From Planctomycetaceae bacterium (GTDB lineage: Bacteria > Planctomycetota > Planctomycetia > Planctomycetales > Planctomycetaceae): a stretch of 46,871 nt of DNA. Made by a program: the position numbers and the translations under genes. Under the pieces are notes generated by a model that saw only the letters and a program-made list of their open reading frames with translations, was not told where the DNA came from and made no database searches. Numbering within the stretch: the stretch's first letter is position 1; each line of letters begins with the position of its first letter. The DNA lies in contig JADZEF010000071.1 of NCBI GenBank assembly GCA_020850695.1, forward strand, positions 1 to 46,871, read 5' to 3'. Shown here piece after piece: positions 6,770 through 13,105 of this stretch.

Positions 6770-7257
6770 TCGAAAAACTTGCGTTCAAGAATCCGCCGCA
6801 CACGATCGTTCTCGGCTTCCTCAGAGTCACCGCCCACCGCTGGCGGAGTGACGCCGCGAAGTCCACGAACGCCTGGACACATGCCGAATTTGCTCAATAA
6901 CTGGACCGCCACCGTCCGAGCCGTATTGCGAACGGAAACGACAGGGTGCCGAGTGACGTTTGTGTGCCCGCTCTTATTCGTGGCGAGAACAGTGAACCCC
7001 TCTTTCCGCAGCACCGCCTCGCATCGGTCGACTTCATCGAGCGACGAACACAAGAGAGCGAACGCCGCGAGGTCGATCCCCGCGAGCATTTCCGCTTCGA
7101 TGAGCTGCTTTGACAGCGTCTCCCAATACGATTTCGCACCGTCTGAGAGCGTTTCCGGCGCGTCCGGGAGCGTAGCCTCCTGCTTAGTCTCCGCTGGCGG
7201 TTTATCGCCCCGATGACGCACCACAACGCCCTTGCCGCTCTTTCCTCGAAGTCCCAT
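6766..7257 (-). CDS. phage terminase small subunit, P27 family
   Basis: A 163-residue protein matching P27-type small terminases: a basic N-terminus (MGLRGKSGKGV), a Pro-rich linker (LPDAPETLSDGAKSYWETL), a helical core with DLAAFALLCSSLDEVDRCEAVL, and the characteristic HPVVSVRNTARTVAVQLL followed by KFGMCPGVRG. A strong AGGGGGA lies four bases before the ATG. The small subunit recognises packaging sites and recruits the large ATPase-nuclease. No large subunit is found in the window, so the product may act on the motor of another phage. It lies downstream of the HNH gene, with a 205-base gap holding an inverted repeat at 7335-7358. Confidence 0.85.
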   Translation of the reverse strand: MGLRGKSGKGVVVRHRGDKPPAETKQEATLPDAPETLSDGAKSYWETLSKQLIEAEMLAGIDLAAFALLCSSLDEVDRCEAVLRKEGFTVLATNKSGHTNVTRHPVVSVRNTARTVAVQLLSKFGMCPGVRGLRGVTPPAVGGDSEEAENDRVRRILERKFFE

Positions 7258-7334
7258 TGATCCCCCTAAACGAAAAGTGAAGTGCGCGCGTACGCGGCTG
7301 GCGTGCGGTTGCAGATGGTAAAATGGGGAAGATT

Positions 7335-7358
7335 ATATGTCCCCCTCCCCCGACATAT
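7335..7358. other. inverted repeat, candidate cos-like packaging site or operator
   Basis: A perfect 7-base inverted repeat, ATATGTC and GACATAT, flanks a 10-base pyrimidine core CCCCTCCCCC. It lies in the 205-base gap between the HNH endonuclease gene and the terminase small-subunit gene, the usual neighbourhood of cos sites in HNH/P27-type cos phages and cos-type satellites. Ten-base GC-rich cores match the overhang length of many cos ends. An operator for the terminase gene is the main alternative. Confidence 0.35.
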
Positions 7359-7462
7359 CGCCTGGTCGCCTAGGTTGCGTTCTGCCGCGTTCCCGCGTCG
7401 GTGGCTATGTTCTATCGTCCTGACGGTTGAGCGTGCGTCTAATGCGTTGCTGGTGCGTCGGC

Positions 7463-7783
7463 TTATCCGCCTCGTAGGTCTCGGTGCGTCTTCAATCCGT
7501 GGTGTCGTCGACATAGGCTTTGCAGGTTCGATGGGTCCAGCCTTAGCGGGTCGTCGGGTCCATTGAACGGGATTCGATGGTCGACCACCTCGACAGGTTG
7601 CACCACGCCTTCCCGCTCGCACTCGATGCACAGCGGATGTTCGGCGACGTGAGCCGCCCTGAGTAATCGCCACCGATGGTCATAGCCTCTTTCCGCTGGC
7701 GTTCCCTGTATTCGGTCCCGCTCACGATGTCTGTCACGAGGGGGATGTAGCTCGAATCGTTTCGGTCGCGTCGGCATTGTCAT
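7463..7783 (-). CDS. HNH endonuclease
   Basis: A 106-residue protein. The HNH fold is plain: CIEC (residues 52-55), VVDHRIPFNG (67-76) with the Asp-His pair, LDPSNLQSLC with Asn 86, and CRRHHGLKT (91-99) completing the zinc site and final His. The upstream RGYDHRWRLLR is typical of phage HNH proteins that lie next to terminase genes. These proteins assist terminase cleavage at cos. The ATG at 7783 overlaps the preceding stop by four bases (ATGA). With the P27 small subunit it forms a packaging half-module lacking the large terminase. Confidence 0.88.
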   Translation of the reverse strand: MTMPTRPKRFELHPPRDRHRERDRIQGTPAERGYDHRWRLLRAAHVAEHPLCIECEREGVVQPVEVVDHRIPFNGPDDPLRLDPSNLQSLCRRHHGLKTHRDLRGG

Positions 7784-8100
7784 AGTCTCCTGAGTCGGTT
7801 GCAGGCTTCCGCGATGAGGGACAGTTCAATCTCGATGGCGAATCCCTCGATGTCGTCGCGTTGGTCGACGGTCAGGGTTCCCACCAGTTCGAGCGCGTCG
7901 GCTATGTCCTCGTTGGTCCACCTGTCGAGCCTGCACTCCCGATCCGCTGGCGGTTGCTTGCCGATGCGGCGAGCGGTTTCGGATTCCGCCGCTTCCACCA
8001 ATTCGGCCACAAGCGTCGGAGCGTCATCCATCCACGCTTCGCCGTTCTGGGATATCTGAGCCAGAGAAACGCCCGTCATGTCCTTCATCGAGTACCGCAT
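7780..8100 (-). CDS. hypothetical protein, acidic and helical
   Basis: From the ATG at 8100 this is a 106-residue acidic protein (MRYSMKDMTGVSLAQ), with LVAELVEAAESETARRIG and a C-terminal helix EIELSLIAEACNRLRRL. An upstream in-frame start at 8151 is possible, but it would lengthen the overlap with the preceding gene, which already covers 77 bases. Its stop overlaps the HNH start (ATGA at 7780-7783), supporting coupled expression. No family recognised; no function proposed. Confidence 0.5.
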   Translation of the reverse strand: MRYSMKDMTGVSLAQISQNGEAWMDDAPTLVAELVEAAESETARRIGKQPPADRECRLDRWTNEDIADALELVGTLTVDQRDDIEGFAIEIELSLIAEACNRLRRL

Positions 8101-8275
8101 TGCCGTTCTCCTGTTCTGAGTTCTGAAACGTTTCGCCGCTATCCGTTTCACGAATGTCGACGCATCGCAGGCCGAGCGCCCGCAGCGAGAACTTGAGTAG
8201 TGCCTTCACCCGTTGAATTGCTGGTGCGTTCCACCCTGGCAAACTGCGGAATGTGATGGTGAATCGTTCGCTCAT
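8024..8275 (-). CDS. small conserved-looking phage protein
   Basis: An 83-residue protein. Residues about 4-42 (FTITFRSLPGWNAPAIQRVK, then LKFSLRALGLRCVDIRE) look like an ordered alpha/beta domain of a type seen in phage and island operons; the rest is polar and probably disordered. The start at 8275 overlaps the previous stop by one base in TGATG fashion. Its 3' end overlaps the next gene by 77 bases in another frame, so either the overlap is real or one end has drifted. Function unknown. Confidence 0.5.
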   Translation of the reverse strand: MSERFTITFRSLPGWNAPAIQRVKALLKFSLRALGLRCVDIRETDSGETFQNSEQENGNAVLDEGHDGRFSGSDIPERRSVDG

Positions 8276-8493
8276 CAGTTCTGCGTCCATCCCTTCCGGC
8301 GGAGCCAGTCGAGCCTCGCCATCACCGCCTTATGAGCAACGATAGAAACGTCCGGGTCGCAGTTGCACACGCCGCCCTTGAGGTGGTCGCACCAGTCGTC
8401 GTGCTTGATGCTGACGTGGTGCAGTCCTGGCTTGAGTCCCTGCCGCTCGTGCTCGGCTGCGACTTTGCGAATGTAGTTCGGTTCCTTCGACAT
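8275..8493 (-). CDS. small Cys/His-rich protein
   Basis: A 72-residue protein with a possible metal-binding cluster: DDWCDHLKGGVCNCDPDVSI has three Cys and a His within fifteen residues, after a helical N-terminus (IRKVAAEHERQGLKPGLHH). AGGAA precedes the ATG at good spacing. It follows the replication-like gene and its stop overlaps the next start by one base. Small proteins with this CNCDP pattern occur in mobile elements, but I know no function. Confidence 0.55.
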   Translation of the reverse strand: MSKEPNYIRKVAAEHERQGLKPGLHHVSIKHDDWCDHLKGGVCNCDPDVSIVAHKAVMARLDWLRRKGWTQN

Positions 8494-8532
8494 GGTCGTT
8501 CCTCAGTAGTTGCGGAACTTTGACGCGGTTGC

Positions 8533-9540
8533 TTACTTCCCACCCGGATTGTTGATTGCCGACTTTCCCAGCGCCTCGCCGATTGTCGATAGTCCGAGTC
8601 GCTTGTCTCTGTCTGCCTTCCGTCGATCGCGTTCGGCTTGCCATTCGCTGACTTGGCTTCCTGTCTTGCCGGATCGGCTTTCACTCGGTTCGATGATGCT
8701 CTTCCAGCCCTGGGCGACGGAGTGCTTGATTGCCGCAATGGCACGCTGCTCGCCAATCTCGGATAGCTTTGCCAACTGCTCTTTGGTGGAGGTCGGCGTC
8801 ATCCGTGCTCGCTTCTCTGTGAGGTGCGTGCAGTAGAGTTCCCACGCTTCTCGGAATGCTGGGGTGTTCAGCCTTTCCGGGATTTCTGCTTTCCTTCCAT
8901 CAAACGAAAGGTTGGAACTCCCCCGCCTTTCCCCCTTTGGGGGTAAGGGGGTTTCTTTGTCTTTAGGATTGAAGGGAAGAAGGGAAGAGGGATGGAGGGC
9001 CTCCGTTTGGGGTTCCAAAATGGAGGGGAAAACGGAGGGGAAAACGGGGGGAAACTCTTCTTTCCCCTCCAAAATGGAGGGGCATTCTGTTGGTGATGTG
9101 CCCTGTGGGTATGGATTCCCCTCCAAAACGGAGGGGAAATAGTTTGAGTGGGACGCCACACCTGGCGGGACAATGACCCAATAAACCCCCGGACGCCGCT
9201 TGAGTGCATGGGTGTAGTGCAGCCAGCCTGCATCGACGACACGCTTCCGGCACCGATTGAGCCGGTTCTCGGACTCGAATCCGCAGAGCGCCATCAATTG
9301 CCCGTTGTAGAACGTCACCGGCCTTGAATAGCGGATGGCGTCTTCCTGGTGAGCGATGACAGATAGGAGCCACGCTCCCTCCGGACCGATATCCTGAGCC
9401 GCACCGCACATTGAGAGCAGACGGACGAATCGGTGAGCGAAGTAGGGGTCACGCTTCGGATAGCCCGTCGGCACCGGCGTCCTGGTCGACTGAGGGCTCG
9501 CTCCTGAAGGCTTCGGCGTCATGCCGCTGGCGAGAGTCAT
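8533..9540 (-). CDS. replication-initiator-like protein (winged-helix N-terminus)
   Basis: A 335-residue protein. The ATG at 9540 overlaps the preceding stop by four bases (ATGA), which decides the start. Residues about 30-125 form a winged-helix-like domain (PYFAHRFVRLL, then GAWLLSVIAHQEDAI, YNGQLMALCGFES, VVDAGWLHY), as in phage replication initiators and DnaD-like organisers. Residues about 135-215 are low-complexity and Pro-rich. The C-terminal part (FREAWELYCTHLTEKRAR, then IAAIKHSVAQGWKSI) resembles the C-terminal domain of phage replisome-organiser proteins. The linker-coding DNA carries G-rich inverted and direct repeats (9000-9136), as in lambda O, whose origin lies inside its gene. 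Family name not certain. Confidence 0.6.
   Translation of the reverse strand: MTLASGMTPKPSGASPQSTRTPVPTGYPKRDPYFAHRFVRLLSMCGAAQDIGPEGAWLLSVIAHQEDAIRYSRPVTFYNGQLMALCGFESENRLNRCRKRVVDAGWLHYTHALKRRPGVYWVIVPPGVASHSNYFPSVLEGNPYPQGTSPTECPSILEGKEEFPPVFPSVFPSILEPQTEALHPSSLLPFNPKDKETPLPPKGERRGSSNLSFDGRKAEIPERLNTPAFREAWELYCTHLTEKRARMTPTSTKEQLAKLSEIGEQRAIAAIKHSVAQGWKSIIEPSESRSGKTGSQVSEWQAERDRRKADRDKRLGLSTIGEALGKSAINNPGGK
9000..9136. repeat. iteron-like repeats inside the replication gene, candidate origin
   Basis: Two near-identical 19-base palindromes, CCCCTCCAAAATGGAGGGG at 9064-9082 and CCCCTCCAAAACGGAGGGG at 9118-9136, lie 54 bases apart. Two tandem 12-base half-sites AAAAYGGAGGGG lie at 9017-9028 and 9029-9040, followed by a decayed third copy at 9041-9051. 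An inverted half-site CCTCCGTTT lies at 9000-9008. They fall in the codons for the low-complexity linker (residues about 135-180), where they give repeated PSVLEG/PSILEG peptides. No AT-rich unwinding stretch is obvious beside them. Confidence 0.55.
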
Positions 9541-10586
9541 TCGCACCCCCGCGTCCGAGCCGTCACCACCTCTTTACGAACGTCATCGAACCACTCGGAC
9601 ATTCGCCCCGGATGCTTGACGGTCTCAACCCTGAGAGCGGCCCGACAATCCGTGAACGCCATGACCCAGAGAGTGAGGTTATCGTCGGCATCAGAACAGA
9701 CTGGAGACTTGAATAAGTCGTGTTGCTCCAGCAACTGGCACCGCCGTTCGTAGTGGCGATGAACGCCCCGCAGTTCCGCCGCCACCCCAGGTGGAAGTTC
9801 TTCGCGGCTGCAAGCGAGCACCTTCCGAATGTCGGAGCGAAGTGCGCCACAAATCATGGATTCGACGTTGGCCCGATAGGCGGCAGACACCTGCTCAACG
9901 TGCTCGTCGAAAAGGTTCCTGCCGTTCCATTCCGAGTCGAATCGCGTGGGAGCAACCGGATTCAGAACGGCGTTGACGATGTCGACTTCAACGAACAGGA
10001 GGTCGGCAATCCGTTCGACGGTCCAATCCATCGCTGTGAGCAGGAGAGTTTGTTCATAGACCGACTCCCAGCCCCACGATTGCCCCATCCACTCCCGCCG
10101 CTGATCCTCAGACCACTCCCGGAACGGCCCGCACCTCGCACCTGTCTTTGACGGAGCCGCCTTTGGCTTCTGCACCAGTTCGAGTGCCTGCCGAATGGAC
10201 TGCGGGTCATCCTCAACCAAATGTGACACGCGAGACACATTTGGTGCGGGAAGGTCTCGATGGATCTGCATGTAGCGGGCAGCAGTACGGTATCCGATGC
10301 CCGGACAGTTCCGCTGTAGCCATATCCGCCACTCGCCATGCCTGACCCGTTGCTTAGCTTCGGCGAGAGCGGCACCGGCCATCCTCGCCTGCTCCACCGT
10401 CTTCCTGCCGTGCTCGATGACGAACAGGTGCGACTCGTTCGCCGCTTCTGCCAATTCCGGGAGAGAACGGACCATCTCCCCGTTGTCGTATCGCAATGCC
10501 AAGTTCATAATGGGAGTACCTGTTGCAGAAAAACCCGTCTGCCGATGTCGAGCCACGTCTACCCGCGTGGCTCGCGTCGTTTTCAT
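9537..10586 (-). CDS. DUF3102-like protein
   Basis: A 349-residue protein. Residues about 40-140 match DUF3102-like proteins of phages and plasmids: LPELAEAANESHLFV, then AGAALAEAKQRVRHGEWRIW and GIGYRTAARYMQIHRDL. The remainder (REWSEDQRREWMGQSWG onward) contains a possible HTH, MDWTVERIADLLFVEVDIV, and many Cys and Trp residues. The ATG at 10586 overlaps the preceding stop in ATGA fashion; a later ATG at 10508 (MNLALRYDNGEM) is an alternative start. DUF3102 proteins are thought to bind DNA and often stand beside replication or partition genes; here it directly precedes the replication-like gene. Exact role unknown. Confidence 0.6.
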   Translation of the reverse strand: MKTTRATRVDVARHRQTGFSATGTPIMNLALRYDNGEMVRSLPELAEAANESHLFVIEHGRKTVEQARMAGAALAEAKQRVRHGEWRIWLQRNCPGIGYRTAARYMQIHRDLPAPNVSRVSHLVEDDPQSIRQALELVQKPKAAPSKTGARCGPFREWSEDQRREWMGQSWGWESVYEQTLLLTAMDWTVERIADLLFVEVDIVNAVLNPVAPTRFDSEWNGRNLFDEHVEQVSAAYRANVESMICGALRSDIRKVLACSREELPPGVAAELRGVHRHYERRCQLLEQHDLFKSPVCSDADDNLTLWVMAFTDCRAALRVETVKHPGRMSEWFDDVRKEVVTARTRGCE

Positions 10587-10843
10587 GGACAAGGGAGGCA
10601 GGCGTTAGACGCCGCAATCTGTTCGTCGGTCAGCCGGACAACCCAATGTTCACACTCGATCCGAGCGAGCATCCGCAGGGGTTGCTGAAGGCAGTGGACG
10701 TTGACGTCCACGAGTAGCGTCAACGGTCGGTTGCCGACGATGCTGAGCACCTCGGCGTACATTTCGTTGCCGTCTTGGCCGAGCACCTCGATGCTGTCAC
10801 CGACTTCGGGGATGAGATTTTCGCACTCGTTCTCGATGGACAT
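10583..10843 (-). CDS. small acidic hypothetical protein
   Basis: An 86-residue protein beginning MSIENECENLIPEVGDSIEV. The first 60 residues look like a small beta-barrel (DSIEVLGQDGNEMYAEVLSI, then PLTLLVDVNVH), followed by a helix (RLTDEQIAASNACLP). No family is recognised. The reading frame extends upstream, but that part has phase-shifted, Pro-rich sequence without gene character, so the ATG at 10843 was chosen. It is followed by the DUF3102-like gene with a four-base overlap, consistent with an early replication operon. Confidence 0.55.
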   Translation of the reverse strand: MSIENECENLIPEVGDSIEVLGQDGNEMYAEVLSIVGNRPLTLLVDVNVHCLQQPLRMLARIECEHWVVRLTDEQIAASNACLPCP

Positions 10844-10993
10844 GGTTCGATTCCCGTGCGGCAAAGACGGAGCATCCCCAGCGTTGCCGCCGTGCGGGGG
10901 ACGTAGTGGGTGCGTGACGGGACGCGGGACGTCAGCCGGAAACAACACCACCAACTAGCAGTGCTGAATTACGGAAGCCGCTTCCGAAAAGCG

Positions 10994-11254
10994 TCAGACG
11001 TATTCCGGCACCGCAGCATCAGCCGAGCGACGGCGACGGGGTGCGGGAGCTTGTGCAGGGGACGGCGGAGCAGAGCTTCGACGCCGAAGGAAGTCCGCGA
11101 TGGCTTCCTCTGTGATTCGCCACCGGGGCCGCTGCCCCGTGGCACTTACTGCCGTGTTGACGGCTTGGAGGTCTCCGGATGCAATCCAGAGCAACACCTT
11201 GGTTGCGTTGCAACCGATCTGTTCACCGACTTGACGAGGGGTCTTGAGAGCCAT
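10994..11254 (-). CDS. excisionase-like HTH protein
   Basis: An 86-residue protein. Residues 1-58 form a helix_turn_helix_17/excisionase-type domain: PRQVGEQIGCNATKVLLWI, then GDLQAVNTAV, RPRWRITEEAIADFLRRR, the usual order of helix, wing and RW-x-I-x-x-x-x-x-x-F. The tail is Ala/Pro/Arg-rich. It is the first gene of the minus-strand operon after the integrase terminator, as expected for an excisionase or early regulator. Such proteins bend DNA at attachment sites or act on nearby promoters. The domain is clear; whether it is a true directionality factor is inferred from position. Confidence 0.7.
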   Translation of the reverse strand: MALKTPRQVGEQIGCNATKVLLWIASGDLQAVNTAVSATGQRPRWRITEEAIADFLRRRSSAPPSPAQAPAPRRRRSADAAVPEYV

Positions 11255-11532
11255 GCGAGTAGATCCGTACGCGACTAGGAAACGTCATATTGTCCCTCCC
11301 TCCGTGAGTGAAATTCTCGCTCCTTGGAACGTTCATCGTCCCCGTCCTAGCAGTCATCCATTGCTGCCGCGAGACTTCATTTCCGAGGATAGTGCTCGTC
11401 ATACGCCTCGTACAGCTTGATTCCGCCGGTTTAGAACCGAAACGCTTGTAAGGAGCCACAAGTCCTTTCCCGCCAGAGTCTTCGACTTTTGTAAATGCCC
11501 CCAGAAAAAGTTGTAAGCGGGTCTCCTCCAAC

Positions 11533-11571
11533 AAAAAGGCCCGCGCCGAACCTATTAGATTCAGCGTGGGC
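11533..11571 (-). terminator. rho-independent terminator of the integrase gene
   Basis: On the minus strand a 12-base stem (11560-11571 with 11539-11550, one mismatch and one G-T pair) closes a 9-base loop and is followed directly by a TTTTT tract (11537-11533). It lies about 140 bases past the integrase stop and before the excisionase-like gene, so it should keep integrase transcription from running into the operon. Confidence 0.75.
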
Positions 11572-11574
11572 GAT

Positions 11575-11684
11575 CCGCTCGTGGCCGCTTGTGTCGCGTT
11601 GTGACGCCTTGTGACGGTGAATTAGAGTGATGTAGAGTGAATCAACGCTAATCAACGTGAATCAACCGGAGTCAACCGCAAGCA
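11575..11684. repeat. array of 10-base phased repeats
   Basis: About eleven consecutive 10-base units show drifting sequence. One end has units such as CGCCTTGTGA; the other has ACGCTAATCA, ACGTGAATCA, ACCGGAGTCA. The most regular part is 11640-11679, with four AATCAAC-like cores at exactly 10-base steps. The period equals about one helical turn, so bound proteins would line up on one face. It lies between the integrase stop and its terminator. Candidate roles are binding sites of an excisionase, integrase or other regulator, or replication iterons. Confidence 0.6.
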
Positions 11685-11709
11685 ATCATCCCGAATAGTG
11701 CCACCGAAA

Positions 11710-12915
11710 CTAGCTTCCCTGTACAGTACCCTTCGGACGCGGTCTGGACTGCGGGAACAACCATTCGCGGATGTGGTCGGTGACGGCGCGGAGCCGAGCG
11801 TCAGACGGAGGCCGCTCGATGTATCGCCCCGCAACGGAACTGTCACGATGCCCCATCAAGTAGTCGGACGCCGCCCTGTCGTTCGCCTCATCGCCAATTG
11901 TGCGATGGACGTGACGGAGAGCATAAAACGAGCCCGCGTTGGTGAGCCCGAGAGCCCGACGCCGCTTCGTGAACTCCGTGGCGATGGAGTCGGTGACGGT
12001 CGCGGGCTTCATCGGGTCGTCATTCGCCTGGACTCTCACCCACCGCACCCCTCGCTGCGTCAGGAATACCGCGTCGGCGTCGGCAGGGTCTTTCGCTTCG
12101 GGGCGGCAGGCAATCGCCTCTTTCAATGCCGCAATCGTTTCATCCCACAAGGGACAACGCCTGGGGACGTGGGTTTTCGGTCGCGGGAACGTCACCCACC
12201 CATTGACGAGGTCGAGAGCCGACAGGGGGAGCGATGAGCAGTCCGTTTGCCCGTATCCCGCGTTGATGCCGAGCAGCACCATTGCCTTCAACTGCGGGCC
12301 GCACTTGGCGAGTATTCTCCGGATGTTTTCTGCCTCGATCATCCGGGAGCCGGATTCGTTCCGAGCCTTCTGGATTCGCTTCGCGTCGGGCTTATTGAAC
12401 TCGTCCCCGAAGTCGACGGGCTTCGCGATGAGCTTCGACGTCACCGCATACTTCATCATGGTTCGCACGCGCTGGATCTCGTTCGCCAGCGCCACCGGCC
12501 CCCGCTTCTTGGCGAGCGCCGCCCTGTAGACGCCGAAATCCGTTGACGTCAGTGTCTCCACGAGGCGGTCGCGGCCGAAATGGTCGCGGAGCCTCACCGC
12601 AGTCTCGTAATACTCTTTCCATTGCCGCTCGCCGATGTCGCCGGAGTCGACTTTCCGCCGCTTCGATTCAAGGAAGGCGTTGAGCACCATGGCGAGGCTC
12701 GCAGAGCTTCCCGACGTCGCCCCAGCGGGTCCGCGAACCTGTCCTGCCTGAATGCCGTCCTTTTCGGCGAGGTATCTCTCAAGAGCCTTTTGACGATCCT
12801 GTCCGAAGTAGCAGATACGCCACTTGCCGGTCGTCAGCACCTTGAGCTTCTTGCACCACTGGCCCGAGCCTCGATGCAGGGTCAGCGGGAACGCCTTCGC
12901 CTTTTTCTTCGCCAT
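11710..12915 (-). CDS. int: tyrosine recombinase / integrase
   Basis: A 401-residue integrase. GGGGGA at 12921-12926 supports the ATG at 12915 over the upstream one. The N-terminal 70 residues resemble an arm-binding domain (GSGQWCKKLKVLTTGKWRIC), followed by a SAM-like core-binding domain (LVETLTSTDFGVYRAAL) and the catalytic domain. Seen in the catalytic domain: Lys 247 (RPKT), Arg 334 and His 337 (ALRHVHRT), His 356 (GHRD) and Tyr 365 (GRYIE). The box I Arg is not where expected: the segment reads INAGYGQTDCSSLPL, with Gly in its place. I recall similar sequences from planctomycetes, so this may be a lineage trait rather than decay. It should catalyse integration at the neighbouring tRNA. 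Confidence 0.9.
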   Translation of the reverse strand: MAKKKAKAFPLTLHRGSGQWCKKLKVLTTGKWRICYFGQDRQKALERYLAEKDGIQAGQVRGPAGATSGSSASLAMVLNAFLESKRRKVDSGDIGERQWKEYYETAVRLRDHFGRDRLVETLTSTDFGVYRAALAKKRGPVALANEIQRVRTMMKYAVTSKLIAKPVDFGDEFNKPDAKRIQKARNESGSRMIEAENIRRILAKCGPQLKAMVLLGINAGYGQTDCSSLPLSALDLVNGWVTFPRPKTHVPRRCPLWDETIAALKEAIACRPEAKDPADADAVFLTQRGVRWVRVQANDDPMKPATVTDSIATEFTKRRRALGLTNAGSFYALRHVHRTIGDEANDRAASDYLMGHRDSSVAGRYIERPPSDARLRAVTDHIREWLFPQSRPRPKGTVQGS

Positions 12916-12932
12916 GCCACTCCCCCGAAAAT

Positions 12933-12976
12933 CGGTTGTAGTCACTGGTTGTAGTGGACAGCGTAGCGGTTGTGTG
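12933..12976. promoter_or_regulatory. short direct repeats upstream of integrase, candidate att arm sites
   Basis: Three similar decamers, CGGTTGTAGT (12933-12942), TGGTTGTAGT (12946-12955) and CGGTTGTGTG (12967-12976), lie between the integrase start and the tRNA-like sequence. Integrase or excisionase arm sites commonly lie in this place. The region must also hold the integrase promoter. Part of it (12947-12970) is 19/24 identical to the D-arm to anticodon-stem segment of the tRNA at 13018-13041. Confidence 0.4.
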
Positions 12977-13010
12977 AGTGTGCGTCAAACGGCTTGTTTT
13001 ACAGTGTTTT

Positions 13011-13082
13011 GCCCTGCGGGTGTGATGGACAGCACAGCGGTCTTCTAAACCGCTCGACGGGGTTCGATTCCTCGGCGGGGCG
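13011..13082 (+). tRNA. tRNA-Arg(TCT), with unusual 5' half
   Basis: A 72-base cloverleaf can be drawn: acceptor GCCCTGC with GCGGGGC (one G-T pair), D stem GTGT/GCAC, anticodon stem GCGGT/ACCGC with loop CTTCTAA (anticodon TCT), T stem CGGGG/CCTCG with loop TTCGATT, and discriminator G, without encoded CCA. The normally invariant T8 and A14 are both G, so the 8-14 tertiary pair is lost. It directly flanks the integrase end of the element and is the likely integration target. It may be a functional tRNA or an attachment-site remnant. Confidence 0.6.
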
Positions 13083-13105
13083 CTGACATCTTTCGTGATA
13101 CAATC

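Larger units (their letters stand above)
11255..11709. promoter_or_regulatory. intergenic control region between integrase and excisionase-like gene
   Basis: This 455-base stretch has no convincing gene. It holds the integrase terminator (11533-11571), an array of 10-base periodic repeats (11575-11684) and, closer to the excisionase-like gene, an imperfect palindrome at 11306-11322 (GAGTGAAATTCTCGCTC) that could be an operator. The promoter of the long minus-strand operon should lie at about 11255-11400. No -35/-10 pair could be assigned with confidence. Confidence 0.5.

Noticed and set aside
9000..9136. A CRISPR array reading of the GGAGGGG repeats.
   Set aside because: Spacing is irregular (12-54 bases), repeats are short and lie inside a coding frame, and no cas genes are present.
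11652..11846. A 64-codon minus-strand frame overlapping the integrase end and the 10-base array.
   Set aside because: It overlaps the integrase in another frame and runs through the repeats; no start signal or domain.
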